Below are positions 1-11,700 of a DNA stretch of 64,000 nt, in pieces. Every line of letters starts with the position of its first letter. Positions within the stretch are counted from its first letter, which is position 1. Source of the stretch: Dastarcus helophoroides (lineage: Eukaryota; Arthropoda; Insecta; Coleoptera; Bothrideridae); the NCBI GenBank assembly GCA_028583605.1, contig CM053328.1, positions 4,471,304 to 4,535,303 of the forward strand. The letters run 5' to 3'. Below the pieces are notes generated by a model. It did no database searches. It had not been told where the DNA came from and saw nothing but the letters and a program-made list of their open reading frames with translations. Both the position numbers and the translations under genes were made by a program.

Positions 1-341
1 CATTATTATTTTCACCGCTAAGAATGATTACACTGAAAAGACACCCTGAATGCTTAATTAGATGTAGAAGCCAAAATCCAATAACAGTGGCGTAACTAAC
101 AACTGAGTTTTTTATAACAATTTTTGTAATGATTGTTACTTTTATTATAGAACGTAACTTTAAGATGTGATACTTCATGTTATGAAAAATGTATTTCAAA
201 TAAAAACAGTATGAAATGTTTTTTAAAAAATGTATTGAAAGAACCTGAACCAAAATATTTGTTACTTTGAATCAGTACAATGCAACGGCACTGTATAACT
301 ATTCAATATAAAAGAGCTCAACTTTTATTTTTTTCAACAGT
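1..341. other. 5' flank of the C16orf89-like gene; no gene seen
   Basis: AT-rich sequence with no coding potential that I can support. It ends in a pyrimidine-rich tract and CAG at 338-340, one base before the ATG at 342, which looks like a splice acceptor. A 5' untranslated exon therefore probably lies upstream, possibly outside the window. A TATAAA at 307-312 is too close to the ATG to be a convincing promoter. Confidence 0.4.
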
Positions 342-1926
342 ATGCTTTTTCCTTGGCATTGTGTATTTTACTTATTATTAGTGCAACCAAGCATTAATGC
401 TTCTCTCAAACATGTGACTTTATTAGCTTTAGAAAAAACTGTTAATTACATTCAAGATTACACTCATGGGATAAATCCAGATTGTGTTTTAGGCCTACAC
501 GTTACCAAATGTAAGTTGCTGAAGTCTCTAGTTGCTGAAATCATATTAATGCTACGTTCAAGTCATATTAAAGCTACTAGTACAGGACATACTTCTTCCG
601 GGATTGGACCGTGTCAAAGAACTACTAAAAGTGCTCGACGTTTCGCCCACCATCGTAGGGGGCTTCTTCGGGAACAAAGAAACCATAAATTAAAAATAAA
701 ATACAAGGAAATATAAAATGAAAAATGAAGAAAGGCCAATTTCAAAACATCAGAGCACGGTAACTCAGTATATCCACCATACCAGAGGCGAAACTCTTCT
801 GAATTGAAAATTGGTACAAAGGATAAGAAAGTTTAGACAGAAGAACACGGTAACTCAATATGTCCACCATACCAGAGCCGAAACTCTTCAGTCTCTCTTC
901 TTTGTTCCTGAAGAAGGCCCCTACGATGGTGGGCGAAACGTCGAACACTTTTATTAGTTATTTGACACGGCCAATACCGGAAGAAGTATATCTTGTACTG
1001 ACTCTGGCCGTGGAAGCCTTTGCTATCATATTAAAGCTACGTTTAATTAAATCTAATTTTTAGTGTTATTGGAATCTAGCTTGTCACTGGATACAATAAA
1101 AAATGACTCAAAAATAGTGGAATCTGTGATTAAAAAAATTAACATCATTGAATCATTTAACTTGCCAAAATTTAACCACCAAAAAAGATGGTGTAAGTCG
1201 TTTTTTTGCATGTTTTTCGTTGAATGATTACTTACGTTCCAGTGTTAGAAAAACTGATGTCTTCTGATTTATGGCCCAGTAATCTTACCTTTAATAAGAA
1301 ACTAAAATGTCAAAATTCTCCGATGGATACCAACGATTTAAGTTATGAAGATTACTACAAATGGTCAGAACAATGTTTGATCCAGAGTCTTCTTGGAAAA
1401 AAGCGAGATTTAGGACTCACCTACTGCGAGCTAGAACCCATATGCTATGAACTATTTTTAAACCCAAATTCTACCGGGGTAGAGTACCAGACGACCCATA
1501 AGCTGTTATTTTTGCATGTTGGTAAACACTACTGCAAACAACTATATATAGAAAGCGTTTCTCAAATTGACACCCTCTGCTGCAAAATTTATTGGGATAT
1601 GTCAACAGAATTCAACAAGGAATTCATCAATCTTGACCTTTTTCTGGAGCAATGTTAGCCTATTTTTATATTTAAATTCAAGTTTTAATTATCTGTATGT
1701 TTCAGTGACGTTATGCTCTCTTCAGGGATACGAAGAATTCATCAATTTAAATTGGTTAAATCGCATATTAGATGCTCAACAACCTTCTGGTTGCTTCAAA
1801 GCGTTTGGGGGGAGACACACTTGGAAACGCCCTAAAAGGGATTACAACTTTTTTCCGGACGGTTGCGTTGATCATACTACTGGATTGGGAGCTTGTGTTT
1901 TATCAGTATACCTAAGATATTTTTGA
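342..1926 (+). CDS. C16orf89: C16orf89-like secreted protein (UPF0764 / DUF4735 family), 4 exons, 309 aa
   Basis: Exons 342-510, 1064-1192, 1243-1653 and 1706-1926, all with GT-AG borders and matching phases. They sum to 930 nt, that is 309 codons plus stop, with no frame break. The N-terminus MLFPWHCVFYLLLVQPSINA has the shape of a cleaved signal peptide. Next comes LALEKTVNYIQ, then a middle part with DYYKWSEQCLIQSLLG, and a C-terminal part with GYEEFINLNWLNRIL, a Gly-Cys-Phe step and FPDGCVDHTTG. The order of these motifs and the Cys pattern match vertebrate C16orf89, a secreted protein of unclear function expressed in thyroid. The ATG at 342 was chosen because it begins the signal peptide. 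The function in insects is unknown to me. It lies 635 bp upstream of Kif19 on the same strand. The family call is from memory. Confidence 0.8.
578..1010. mobile_element. Foldback/MITE-like element in intron 1 of the C16orf89-like gene
   Basis: Two arms of roughly 100-115 bp, about 578-672 and 898-1005, are imperfect reverse complements. Both contain the 17-mer GACGTTTCGCCCACCAT or its complement. The loop carries a roughly 45-bp direct repeat (about 759-805 and 848-893) beginning CGGTAACTCA. The right arm contains CTGAAGA, a GCCC/GGGC stem and GAAACGTCG, described in the findings. I did not find a convincing target-site duplication. Confidence 0.6.
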
Positions 1927-2561
1927 GTTATCTAACCACTTCTTTTAAATACAATTAATTACTAAAGAATTTAATTTTACTGACTGATATACAAATGTTG
2001 TCCCTGAAAAAAAAGATAAAGAAACTGTTGTTGTATTTTTTAATCTTATATACAACAGTGCAACTATTGTTGTATTTTTTAGTCTTTGTTGGTTTCAGGG
2101 GACAAGATTTGTATATCAATTTTTAAATATAATCGAGGACAACTCCGTTGCACCAAAAAAAGCCTAATGATTTCTAAAATCCCGCTTTGATTAAGAATGT
2201 GCCATAAAAAAAATAAAAATCTTCGCTACCAAATTAGCTTTATATTAAGGCACGTTTCGTACTAATTGTTACTCATCAGTTATTAATTAATTGCTTTAAT
2301 TTTTACAACTGACCTCACATAAAATACTCAGAATTGTCGTGCATCTTTCCATTAGGATTCGAGCTTTTTAACTCCAATATTTGTATTCTTACACGCTTGA
2401 GTAGTCATGGTGACGATTGGTAAACACCCCAAAGTTTTAGTCCGCCGGAATTGTAGTTATTAGCTTGGTGGCGTCGTTGAAAGGTGCAAAACGGGAGAAA
2501 TCGTGTTTTCCGACGTCGTCTCATCGATATGAAAATAAACGCGGTCTACTGAAAAACAGCT
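1927..2561. other. Intergenic spacer between the C16orf89-like gene and Kif19
   Basis: It contains one degraded copy of the dispersed palindromic element (about 1985-2150) and the presumed 5' untranslated region and promoter of Kif19. I see no TATA box or other gene. Confidence 0.5.
1985..2150. repeat. Dispersed palindromic element, copy 1 (degraded)
   Basis: Recognised by GGTTTCAGGGGACAAGATTT on the right and a mutated complement on the left (CAAATGTTGTCCCTGAAA), plus an outer segment related to GGTGCAACGGAGTTGTCC in reverse orientation. The central ribozyme-like core is not preserved. Confidence 0.6.
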
Positions 2562-2708
2562 ATGACGCCTGAAACTCCCTCGAGTTCGGGAAGTGATAGC
2601 TCTAAGCCACCGTTGAAAGCTAACGAAGAGAGATTGATGGTGGCTGTAAGGATTCGACCTTTGAAACTGGACGAAGCTAACAGGGTTTTGCATGCCATTG
2701 ATAAGAAA
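2562..2708 (+). CDS. Kif19: Kif19 exon 1 (start of motor domain)
   Basis: It encodes 49 residues from [10 protein letters not shown] through [18 protein letters not shown] to the first donor, GTAAGT at 2709. The phase is 0. The ATG at 2562 gives a short Ser-rich leader before the motor core, as in other KIF19 proteins. I saw no competing upstream start in frame. Confidence 0.85.
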
Positions 2709-5700
2709 GTAAGTTTTTAGTTTTTGCACCATGGAAGCTTATTTTATTACATTGGTCATATTATTTGGAGACTATTTGGAGATTATTTTTTATGAGAATG
2801 TTGTGAGCATCGTCAGAAATAATCTTGCAAATAATAAAAAAAGTCAATAAAATTCAGTTTTATTTTGGTCTTTGGTTATCTTCAATAATTGAAATACAAA
2901 TCTTGTCCCCTGAAACCAAAAAAAATTAAAAAACACAACAAAGGTTGGCTAACGCGTTTCGATAGCCAAGCTATCATCTTCGGAAAGATACACCTTTTTA
3001 ACTACTATTTATTACTACTTACTGCTACTTTACTATTACTACTTTTTCAGGGTTTCAGGGGACAAAATTTGTATTTCAATTTTTTATTCATTTTTATATC
3101 AACTGGGTTTCATTCAATTTAATGCTGTAATGAAATAATTTAAAAAAATAAAGTTTATTAAGAAAATGACGAATTGTTATAGAGGCTGATATTTTTTTTA
3201 ATACTGTTTAAATTAAAATTGTGTTTTCATTAATATTTATTTCATTTTAATAGTTATTTTTAATTACATTTTGAAAATAGTTTCGAGTTTTGTTGGCGCC
3301 TTAATGCGTGTTCTCTTTACGTTTATTTCGTCAATTCTTTTAGCACGTGAAAAATATCAGATAAGAAACGATGCGTGACGACTGCATTATACTGACGTAA
3401 ATGAAATCGTGGGCCTACTTTTCTGGTATTTTTTTAAGCACATCGTTTTCTGAAATTATTCGGAAACCACCCACGATTTGTCCATTAAAATTAAAAGCAG
3501 CTTACTTAATCAGTAGAAAGCACAGCTTTTTTAACAAAATATGTGCATATTATATTCAGATTTTAAACAAAATATGCATTATAATTAAAATTATTTAAAT
3601 CGATTTCTTAGATATCGTTGTTTTAAAAATGTCTGCCTTTTTAAATTTAATATTTTTCAGTTTCGACTTTCAAAATTTCTACTTTAAAAATTTTGCCTCT
3701 TTTCAAACTTTCGACTGTTTCGAAAATTTCAACTTTTTTCAAAATTTGGCCACTTCACCTTACTGAAAATTTCTTTACTGACATTCAACGCAGCCAACAG
3801 TTCACCTTTTTAAAAAATTCACTTTTTAAACATTTCATTTCTTTAATTTAACATTTCTGAAATTTCAGTTTCTCTAGAAAAATCAAAATATCGAGTTTTT
3901 TTATGATTTTTTCTATAATTTTGATTTTATTTTCAAAATTTGAATTTTTTATCAAAATATCGACTTTTTTAGAACTTTCACCAGAAAATTTTTTTTCATA
4001 TAATTTTTACCTAGCCAAAATATCAACTCTTTTTAAATTATTACTTTTTTAAAAATTTCTGTTTTTCCCTTTCTAGATTTTATGAAAAGCTTATCAACGA
4101 AGATTTTTAAAGATCATTTATTTTGAAAATCTGTATTTTTTCAAAATTTCGATTTCTCGTCAAAACTTGAGGTTTAAAGACTTTTGACTTTCTAAATTTC
4201 GACTTTATTTAAATCTTACTCTTTAAAAAAAGATGTTTTTATTTAGTTTTGGAATTTGAAAATGTAGATATTAATTTCGAAAATTTTGACACCTTTTAAA
4301 AACCTTGACTTTTTGAGAATTTGGTCATTTTTTTTACATTTCCACTTTTTTTTCAAATATTTAACTATTGTAAAGCTTTTTTTTTAAATTATTGTATATT
4401 ATCAAAATTCTTGAATTCTTTGAAAAAGTCGAGTTTTAGCGGTACCTTTCCAAAAGGTTGACACAATTTTTTAAAAGTTTGATTTTTTAAATCCAAATTT
4501 TTTAAGAAAATTTTGAAGTTTTTCGACATTTCGTCATTTTACAAAATTTTGATTTTTAAAAATTTCCACTTTTATTAAAATTTCGCCTTTATCGGAAAGT
4601 AACGATTTTTTTTATTGACTCTTATTGAAATTTAGAATTATTTTACAAAATTTTCGATGCATTTTAAAGTTTTTGATTTATTTCCAAAATTTAAACTTTT
4701 TTAAATGTCGATCTTTTTCAACATTTTGCCTTTTTTGAAAATCATACTTTTTTTTTAAAACCTTGACATTTTTTTTAAATTGATTTTATTTTTAAGATTT
4801 GTAACCTTTTAAACTTCGACTTTCTAAATTTCGACTTTATTTAAATCTCTCTCTTCAAAAAAAGACGTTTTTATTTAGTTTTGGAATTTAAAAATGTACA
4901 CCTTAACATTTTCAGCTTATACTTGAAATATACTCCTCTTTAAAATGTCAGCTTTAAAGTCGAAATTTAGTTAAGTTTCGAATTTGTTTTATACAATCCG
5001 TTTAAAGTTTTATCAATCTCAATTTAAAATATCGGATTCTTAAAAAATAGGAATAGACGAATTTTTTAAAAGGTAGCTACAAAAATTCAAATACAAAAAG
5101 CGATGGGCGAAGTTAGGTGGGGACTAGAGGGTCTTAGCTTCCCAAGAGTTTGAATTAATCTCCCTCACAAGATATATGAAGTCATATATTTTTTGGTGGA
5201 GATAAAATGTTCTCGCAAAAGGGAAGGATCCTTTTTTTTTAATTTTTGATGGACAAAGATTGACTAGCCGAAATGGGCAATTAGAAATTGAAGATTCTTT
5301 TTTGTTCGTCAACAAAACTTGATTAAAACATAGAAATATAAATTGGGGACTTTTTTTAGTTCACAAATATTGCCAAATAGAAAAATTTAAGTTGAGGACC
5401 TTTTTTTTTCTTTTTGGTCGACAAAAATTCTTTGTTCTAAATACGAAAAAATAAATGGCCCCTAATGATATTATCCAGGGGATTTTTACCCCCCCCCCTA
5501 TATCGAATGGTCTAATTCATCATGCAAAAATTCGAAATTTTGGAAAAAAGCCCCAACCTTGAGAAAGAATCTAAATTTGGTAATCAAAGTATTAAGAAAT
5601 TTTCAAAAAAAGTAAAAATTCTGAAGTTCGAAAATTTGTTTGTTCTAAATACGAAAATATAAATGGCCCTCAATGATATTATCCAGGGGATTTTTTAGTC

Positions 5701-8700
5701 TCCCCATATCGAATGACCTAATACATCCATGCAAAAAGTCGAAATTTTGAAAAACATTGAAATTTTGAAAAAAAGTTTAAATCTGAAGAAAGTACTAATT
5801 TTGAAAAAGAGTCTAAATTTAATAATAAAAGTATTAACATCATTTTTAAAATAGAGAATTAAGTTCATGCGTTTACCTAAAAATAGGCTAATTCCTTATA
5901 ATTCTAAAGACACGTATAGTAATGATTCTTTTGTAAAACATCAAAGCCTTTAGAATATTTTGCAAATTAGTTTTGAGTGTGGAGTTTTAGGCTATTGTTT
6001 TGGTTTGTTCAATAATCTGGTTTTTAGGCCATTTCGCCATTCTTACGTTGAACTGGGGCAATGATTTTCCGCCATTTATAACAAGTCACGCAAAATAAAC
6101 ACACTGCTTATTTATTGGGAATTCTATACCTATAATGTTATAAGTTGGCAGATGAGAAACTTGATAAAATATCACATAGGATTATTCTTTGAAAGAATAA
6201 AAATTTAAGCAAAAAGAAAACCAATTTATCAACACTTTATATTTTTTGTCCACTACTCTGTTATTCTGCAGCAACTTTTTTCAACCAGGGGGTCACGACC
6301 TCCAGAAGTGGGTTTGCCGAAAGATATCTTGGACAAGTACATCCAAACATTCGCTGTATCTTCTTTGCGAAGGTATATTAATTTAAATTATTTTTTATTG
6401 GCTTTTTCTTCGCCAGGTTCTTTCTTCCACAAACCCAGATTTTCAGACATCTTTTGAAAATAAAAAGTTTCTTCTCTGAAAATCTAAATTTGTAGAAAAA
6501 AGAACGACAAAGAAAAAGCCAATAATAAATGAGCTAATTTAAATACCTAATTGTTAATTGTGGAAATTTTTTTAGTCGTCAAAAATTGGAAAATTGAGGA
6601 GATTTTGTTTGGCCATTAAAACTTGGTGGACAATATTAATAATACAAGTTGAAGATTAAAGACCTTTTTTTTATTTTTGATTGACAAAAACTGGTGAACA
6701 CTGATTTTGTCACACGAACTCTGGTAGGTAATTGTATTTGGACTACCAATCCCCACCGTGAAACCGTACTTAATTTTTTCCATCGTCCCCAGTTTTCTTA
6801 TAAAAATTTATTTTTAGAAATGTAGTCTTCCCAAATACAGTTCGTTTTTATTTAGCTTCATATCTCCTCTTCTCTTCCTATCTCTTCTCTTCTATGACTT
6901 CTCTTCTCTTCCCATCCCTTTTCTTCTGTTCTTTTATCTTCCCTCCCCTTCTTTTCTCTCTTCTTCCCTTACCTTCTCTTCCCTTCTTTTCTCTTCTCTT
7001 CTCTTCTCTTCTCTTCTCTTCTCTTCTCTTCTCTTCTCTTCTCTTCTCTTCTCTTCTCTTCTCTTCTCTTCTCTTCTCTTCTCTTTTCTTCTCTTCTCTT
7101 CTCTTCTCTTCTCTTCTCTTCTCTTCTCTTCTCTTCTCTTCTCTTTCTCTTCTCTTCTCTTCTCATCTCTTTTCTTTTCTTCTCTTCTTTTCTTATCTCT
7201 TGAGTTCTTTTTTTCATTCCCTTTTTTCTTCTCTTCATTTCCCTTCCCTTCTCTTATCTTCCCTTCTCTTGTTTCTTTTTTTCTCTTTCCTTCCCTTCAC
7301 TTCTCTTTCCTTTTCTTCTCTTCCAATCTCAGCTCTTCTTTTCTCTTTTCTTCTCTTCCATTCTCTTTTCTTCTCTTCTCTTCTCTTCTCTTATCTTCTC
7401 TTCACTTCTCTTCTCTTCTCTTCCCTTCTGTTCTTTTACAATATCTTCCCTTCTTTTCTCTTTTCTTCTCTTCTCCTTCCATCTATTCTTTTCCCATCTT
7501 TTCTTTTCAGATCTCTTCTTTTACCATCTCTTTCCATCCCTTCTTTTCTCTTTTCTTCCCAACTCTTCTCTGCAGATCTCTTCTTTTCCCTTCTCTTTCC
7601 ACTTCTTCTCTTCTCTCCTCTTATCTTCTCTTCTTATCTCTTAATTTCTCTTCTCCTCCTTTCTCTTTTTTTTCCTTTTCTTCCCTCCCCTTCCCTTCTC
7701 TTCTCTTCTCTTTTCATCTCTTTTCTTCCCTTCTCTTTCTTCTTGTTTCTTTTCTTTTCCTCTTCCTCTTTTCCCTTCTCTTCTCTCCCAATCTCATCTC
7801 TTCTTTTCTCTTCTCTTCTCTTCTTATCTCTTGATTTCTCTTCTCCTTCTTGCCGTCATTTTCTTTGTCTCCCTCCTCCTCCCTTTTTCTTCTCTTCTTT
7901 TCTCTTCCATTCTCTTGCCGTCTTTTCCTTCTTTTTTCTTCTCTTTCCTTCTCTTCCCTTCTCTTCTCTTCCAATCTCATCTCTTCCTTTCTCTTTGTTT
8001 CCCCTCTCTTTCCATCCCTTCTTTTCTCTTCTCTTTCCCACTCTCCTCTGCAGATCTCTTCTTTTCCCTTATCTTTCCATTCCTTCTCTTCTCTCCCCAT
8101 CTCTTCTTTTCTCTTCTCTTTTCTTCTCTTCTTTTCCCATTTCTTCTCTTCTTTTCCCATTTCTTCTCTTTTCATCCCTTCTCTACTCTTCTTTTCCCAT
8201 CTCTTCTTTCCCCTTCCCCTTCTCTTCTCTTCTGTTTTCTTCTTTTTTCTTCTTTTCCCTTCCCTTCCCCTTTTTTCTCTTTCCTTCTCTTCTCTTTCCT
8301 TCTTTTCTCTTCTCTTCTCTTTTCTTCTCTTATCTTTTCTTCTCTTTTCTTCTCTTTTTTTTCTTCTCTTCTCTTCTTATCTCTTGATTTCTTTTCTCCT
8401 CCTTTCCCTTTTTTTCTTCTCTTCATTTCCCTTCCCTTCTCTTATTTTCTCATCCCTTCTCTTCTTTATTTTTTTTTCTCTTTCCTTCCCTTCTCCTCTC
8501 TTTCCTTCTTTTCTCTTCCAATCTCAGCTCTTCTTTTTTCTTTTCTTCTCTTCTCTTTCCATCCCTTCTCTTCTGTTCTATTCTCTTCTTTTTTTCCCTT
8601 CCATTCTCTTTTCTTCTCTTCTCTTCTCATCTCTTCTCTTTTCTTCTCTTCTCTTCCTTCTTTTTTCTTCTCTTTTCTTCTTTTCCCTTCTCTTTCCATT

Positions 8701-11700
8701 CATTCTCTTCTCTTCTCTTATCTTCTCTTCTTATCTCTTAATTTCTCTTCTCCTCCTTTCCCATTTTTTCCTTTTCTTTCCTCTCCTTCCCTTCTCTTCT
8801 CTTCCCTTTTCTTCTCTTTTCTTCTCTTCCCTTCTCTTTCCTTCTCTTCCTTCTTTTTTCTTCTCTTTTCCTCTTTTCCCTTCTCTTCTCTTCCAATCTC
8901 GTCTCACCTTTTCTCTTCTCTTCTCTTCTTTTTTTTCTCTTCTCCTTTCTTCTTATCTCTTGATTTCTCTTCTTCTCTTTTCTCGTCACTTTCTTTGTCT
9001 CCCCTCCCCTCCCATTTTTCTCTCTTCTCTTCCATTCTCTTTTCTTCTCTTCCCGTCTTTTCCTTCTTTTCTCTTCTCTTTCCTTCTCTTCCCTTCTCTT
9101 CCCTTCTCTTCTCTTCCAATCTCATCTCTTCTTTTCTCTTTTCTTTTCTTCTCTTTCCATCTCGTCTCTTTTCATCTCTTTTTTCAGATCTCTTCTCGTC
9201 CCTTCTCTTTCCATCCCTTCTTTTCTCTTCTCTTTCCCGCTCTTCTCTGCAGATCTCTTCTTTTCCCTTCTCTTTCCATTTTTTCTTTTCTCTCCCCGTC
9301 TCTTCTTTTCTCTTCTCTTTTCTTCTCTTCTTTTCCCATTTCTTCTCTTCCCATCTTTTCTCTTTCCATCTCTTCTTTTCCCTTCTCTTTCCATTCCTTC
9401 TCTATCCTTCTCTATCCTTCTTCTTCCATCTCTTCTCTCCCCTTCTCTTCTCTTCTCTTCTCTTCTCTTCTCTTCTCTTCCCTTCTCTTTTCTTCTCTTC
9501 TATTTTCTTCTCTTCTCTTTTCTTCTCTTCCTCTCTCTCCTCTTCTTCTCTCTTCTCTTCTTTTCTCTTCACTTCTCTTCTTTTTTCTTCTCTTCTCTTC
9601 CCTTTTTTTCTCTTTCCTTCTCTTCTCTTCTCTTTTTTTTCTTCTCTTCTCTTCTTTTCTCTTCACTTCTCTTCTTTTTTTTTCTCTTCTCTTCCCTTTT
9701 TTTCTCTTTCCTTCTCTTCTCTTCTTTTTTTTCTTCTCTTCTCTTCTTATCTCTTGATTTATCTTCTCCTCCTTTCCCTTTTTTCCTTCTCTCCCCTCCC
9801 CTCCCCTTGCCCTCTCTTCCCTTCCCTTCTGTTTTCTTCTCTTCCATTCTCTTCTTTCTCTTCCCTTCTCTTCTCTTCTAATCTCATATCTTCTTTTCTC
9901 TTTTCTTCTCTTCTCTTTCCATCCCTTCTCTTCCCATCTCTTCTTTTCAGATCTCTTTTTTTCCCTTCTCTTCCCTTCTCTTCTATTGATTTCCCTTCTC
10001 TTCTCTTCTTTTTTTTTCTTCTCTTTTCTTTTCTTTTCTTCTCTTCTCTTCTCTTCTCTTCTCTTCTCTTCTCTTCTCTTCTCTTCTCTTCTGTTCTCTT
10101 CTCTTCTCTTCTCTTCTCTTCTCTGCTCTCCTCTCCTCTCCTCTCCTCTCCTCTCCTCTCCTCTCCTCTCCTCTCCTCTCCTCTCCTCTCCTCTCCTCTC
10201 CCTCTCCCTCTCCTCTCCTCTCCTCTCCTCTCCTCTCCTCTCCTCTCCTCTCCTCTCCTCTCTTCTCCTCTCCTCTCCTCTCCTCTCCTCTCCTCTCCTC
10301 TCCTCTCCTCTCCTCTCCTCTCCTCTCCTCTTCTCTCCTCTCCTCTCCTCTCCTCTCCTCTCCTCTCCTCTGCTCTCCTCTCCTCTCCTCTCCTCTCCTC
10401 TCCTCTCCTCTCCTCTCCTCTGCTCTCCTCTCCTCTCCTCTCCTCTCCTCTCCTCTCCTCTCCTCTCCTTTTTATTTAGGTCCATATATTATTTACATCT
10501 TAAAAAACGTTATCAGAAGTAAAACAGAATTTCATAATCATATTAATTTTTATCATTAAAATTTGGATACTTTTTATGTGAATGGAACACCAGGGATCGA
10601 AAAAATCATAATTAGGAAATAGTTTGTCCTGCACGTAGATCTTTAATTTGTAAATAGAAAACTATAAAGCATTTACACTTGTAAAGGTCTCTGATATATT
10701 TTTACCATCACTTCATATCAAATCAGGCTCACCAAAAATTTTCTAGAAGGGATGGTTCCCAATAAAAATGGATTTTTATATTTCAAAAAGAAATTCTCCA
10801 GATTGAATGAAGTAGTAATATTAGTAGAATTTAAATTAGGAAAAACAAAAGACTCGTTTAAAGAAAAATTAAATGTTTTAAGAAAATCATCATGAAGATG
10901 CTTCAAAAATTTAATTGCAAACTTTTTGGTGTACCATAAGTGTCACATCTAAAGGTATTTGGTTATTGGAATATAAAACTTTGGGTTGCAATATGGGGAT
11001 CAAGATTTATTTTTTAGACACATATCTTGACTTTATTGCTACGAATTAGGGGGCTCTGGGCGGATAAGAATTATTAAAAGTTTCTTGCGGACATTCCAAT
11101 GATGGGCAGATTAAACCAAGGGTGTTGACTGACTACTAGTGTTTGATCAAGAGGGACCAATTAAAAGCTAAATAATCTAGAAAAACAAAGATGAAAAGTT
11201 CCTAATGTACATTTTTTATGTTATGTTTCTAAAGATCCATATTTTTCAAACATTTAATAAATAAATGTCGTGGGTGATAAAAATTTCAAAACTGCTTATT
11301 TTAAATGACAACTAACATTAAAATTGAAATACAAAAATTGTCCCCTGAAACCAAGAAAGATTAAAAAACACAACAAAGGTTGAGATGTTAGTATCTCTCT
11401 GAAGATGATAGCTTTACTGTCGAAATGCGTTAGCCAGCTACCTTTGTTGTGTTTTTTAATCTTTCTCGGTTTCAGGGGACAATTTTTTGGAAGATAACCA
11501 AAACCAGCCCGTTCTACCAAAACAACTAATATTATTAAAAAACACAAAAGAACTTCATGTGACATGAAAAACCTTCAATTTTGTTGACGAGTGTTATCAG
11601 TAATTACAACTTGAGCACTTTTTTTAGAGGTTGAAAAATTTTTGAGAATGTTTAAATAATGATTACTACTAAATTCCAAAACAATATTTTATTGTTGCTA

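Larger units (their letters stand above)
6570..11600. repeat. Left arm of large inverted duplication IR1
   Basis: Outside the pyrimidine array (6856-10468) this segment is an imperfect reverse complement of 13570-15125. Matching landmarks include the AAAATTGGAAAATTGAGGAG region at about 6585 (complement near 15100), ACCGTACTTA at about 6765 (complement near 14880), GGTCCATATATTATTTA at 10479-10495 (complement near 14780) and the palindromic element at 11325-11500. Without the array the arm is about 1.4 kb. Confidence 0.8.

Noticed and set aside
342..716. Extension of the first C16orf89-like exon to 716
   Set aside because: Coding similarity ends at the GTAAGT donor at 511; the rest reads into the intron and the foldback element.
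6894..10485. Very long ORFs on both strands (up to 882 codons)
   Set aside because: They lie in homopyrimidine/homopurine DNA, which cannot form stop codons. The proteins are only Ser/Leu/Phe or Arg/Glu/Lys runs.
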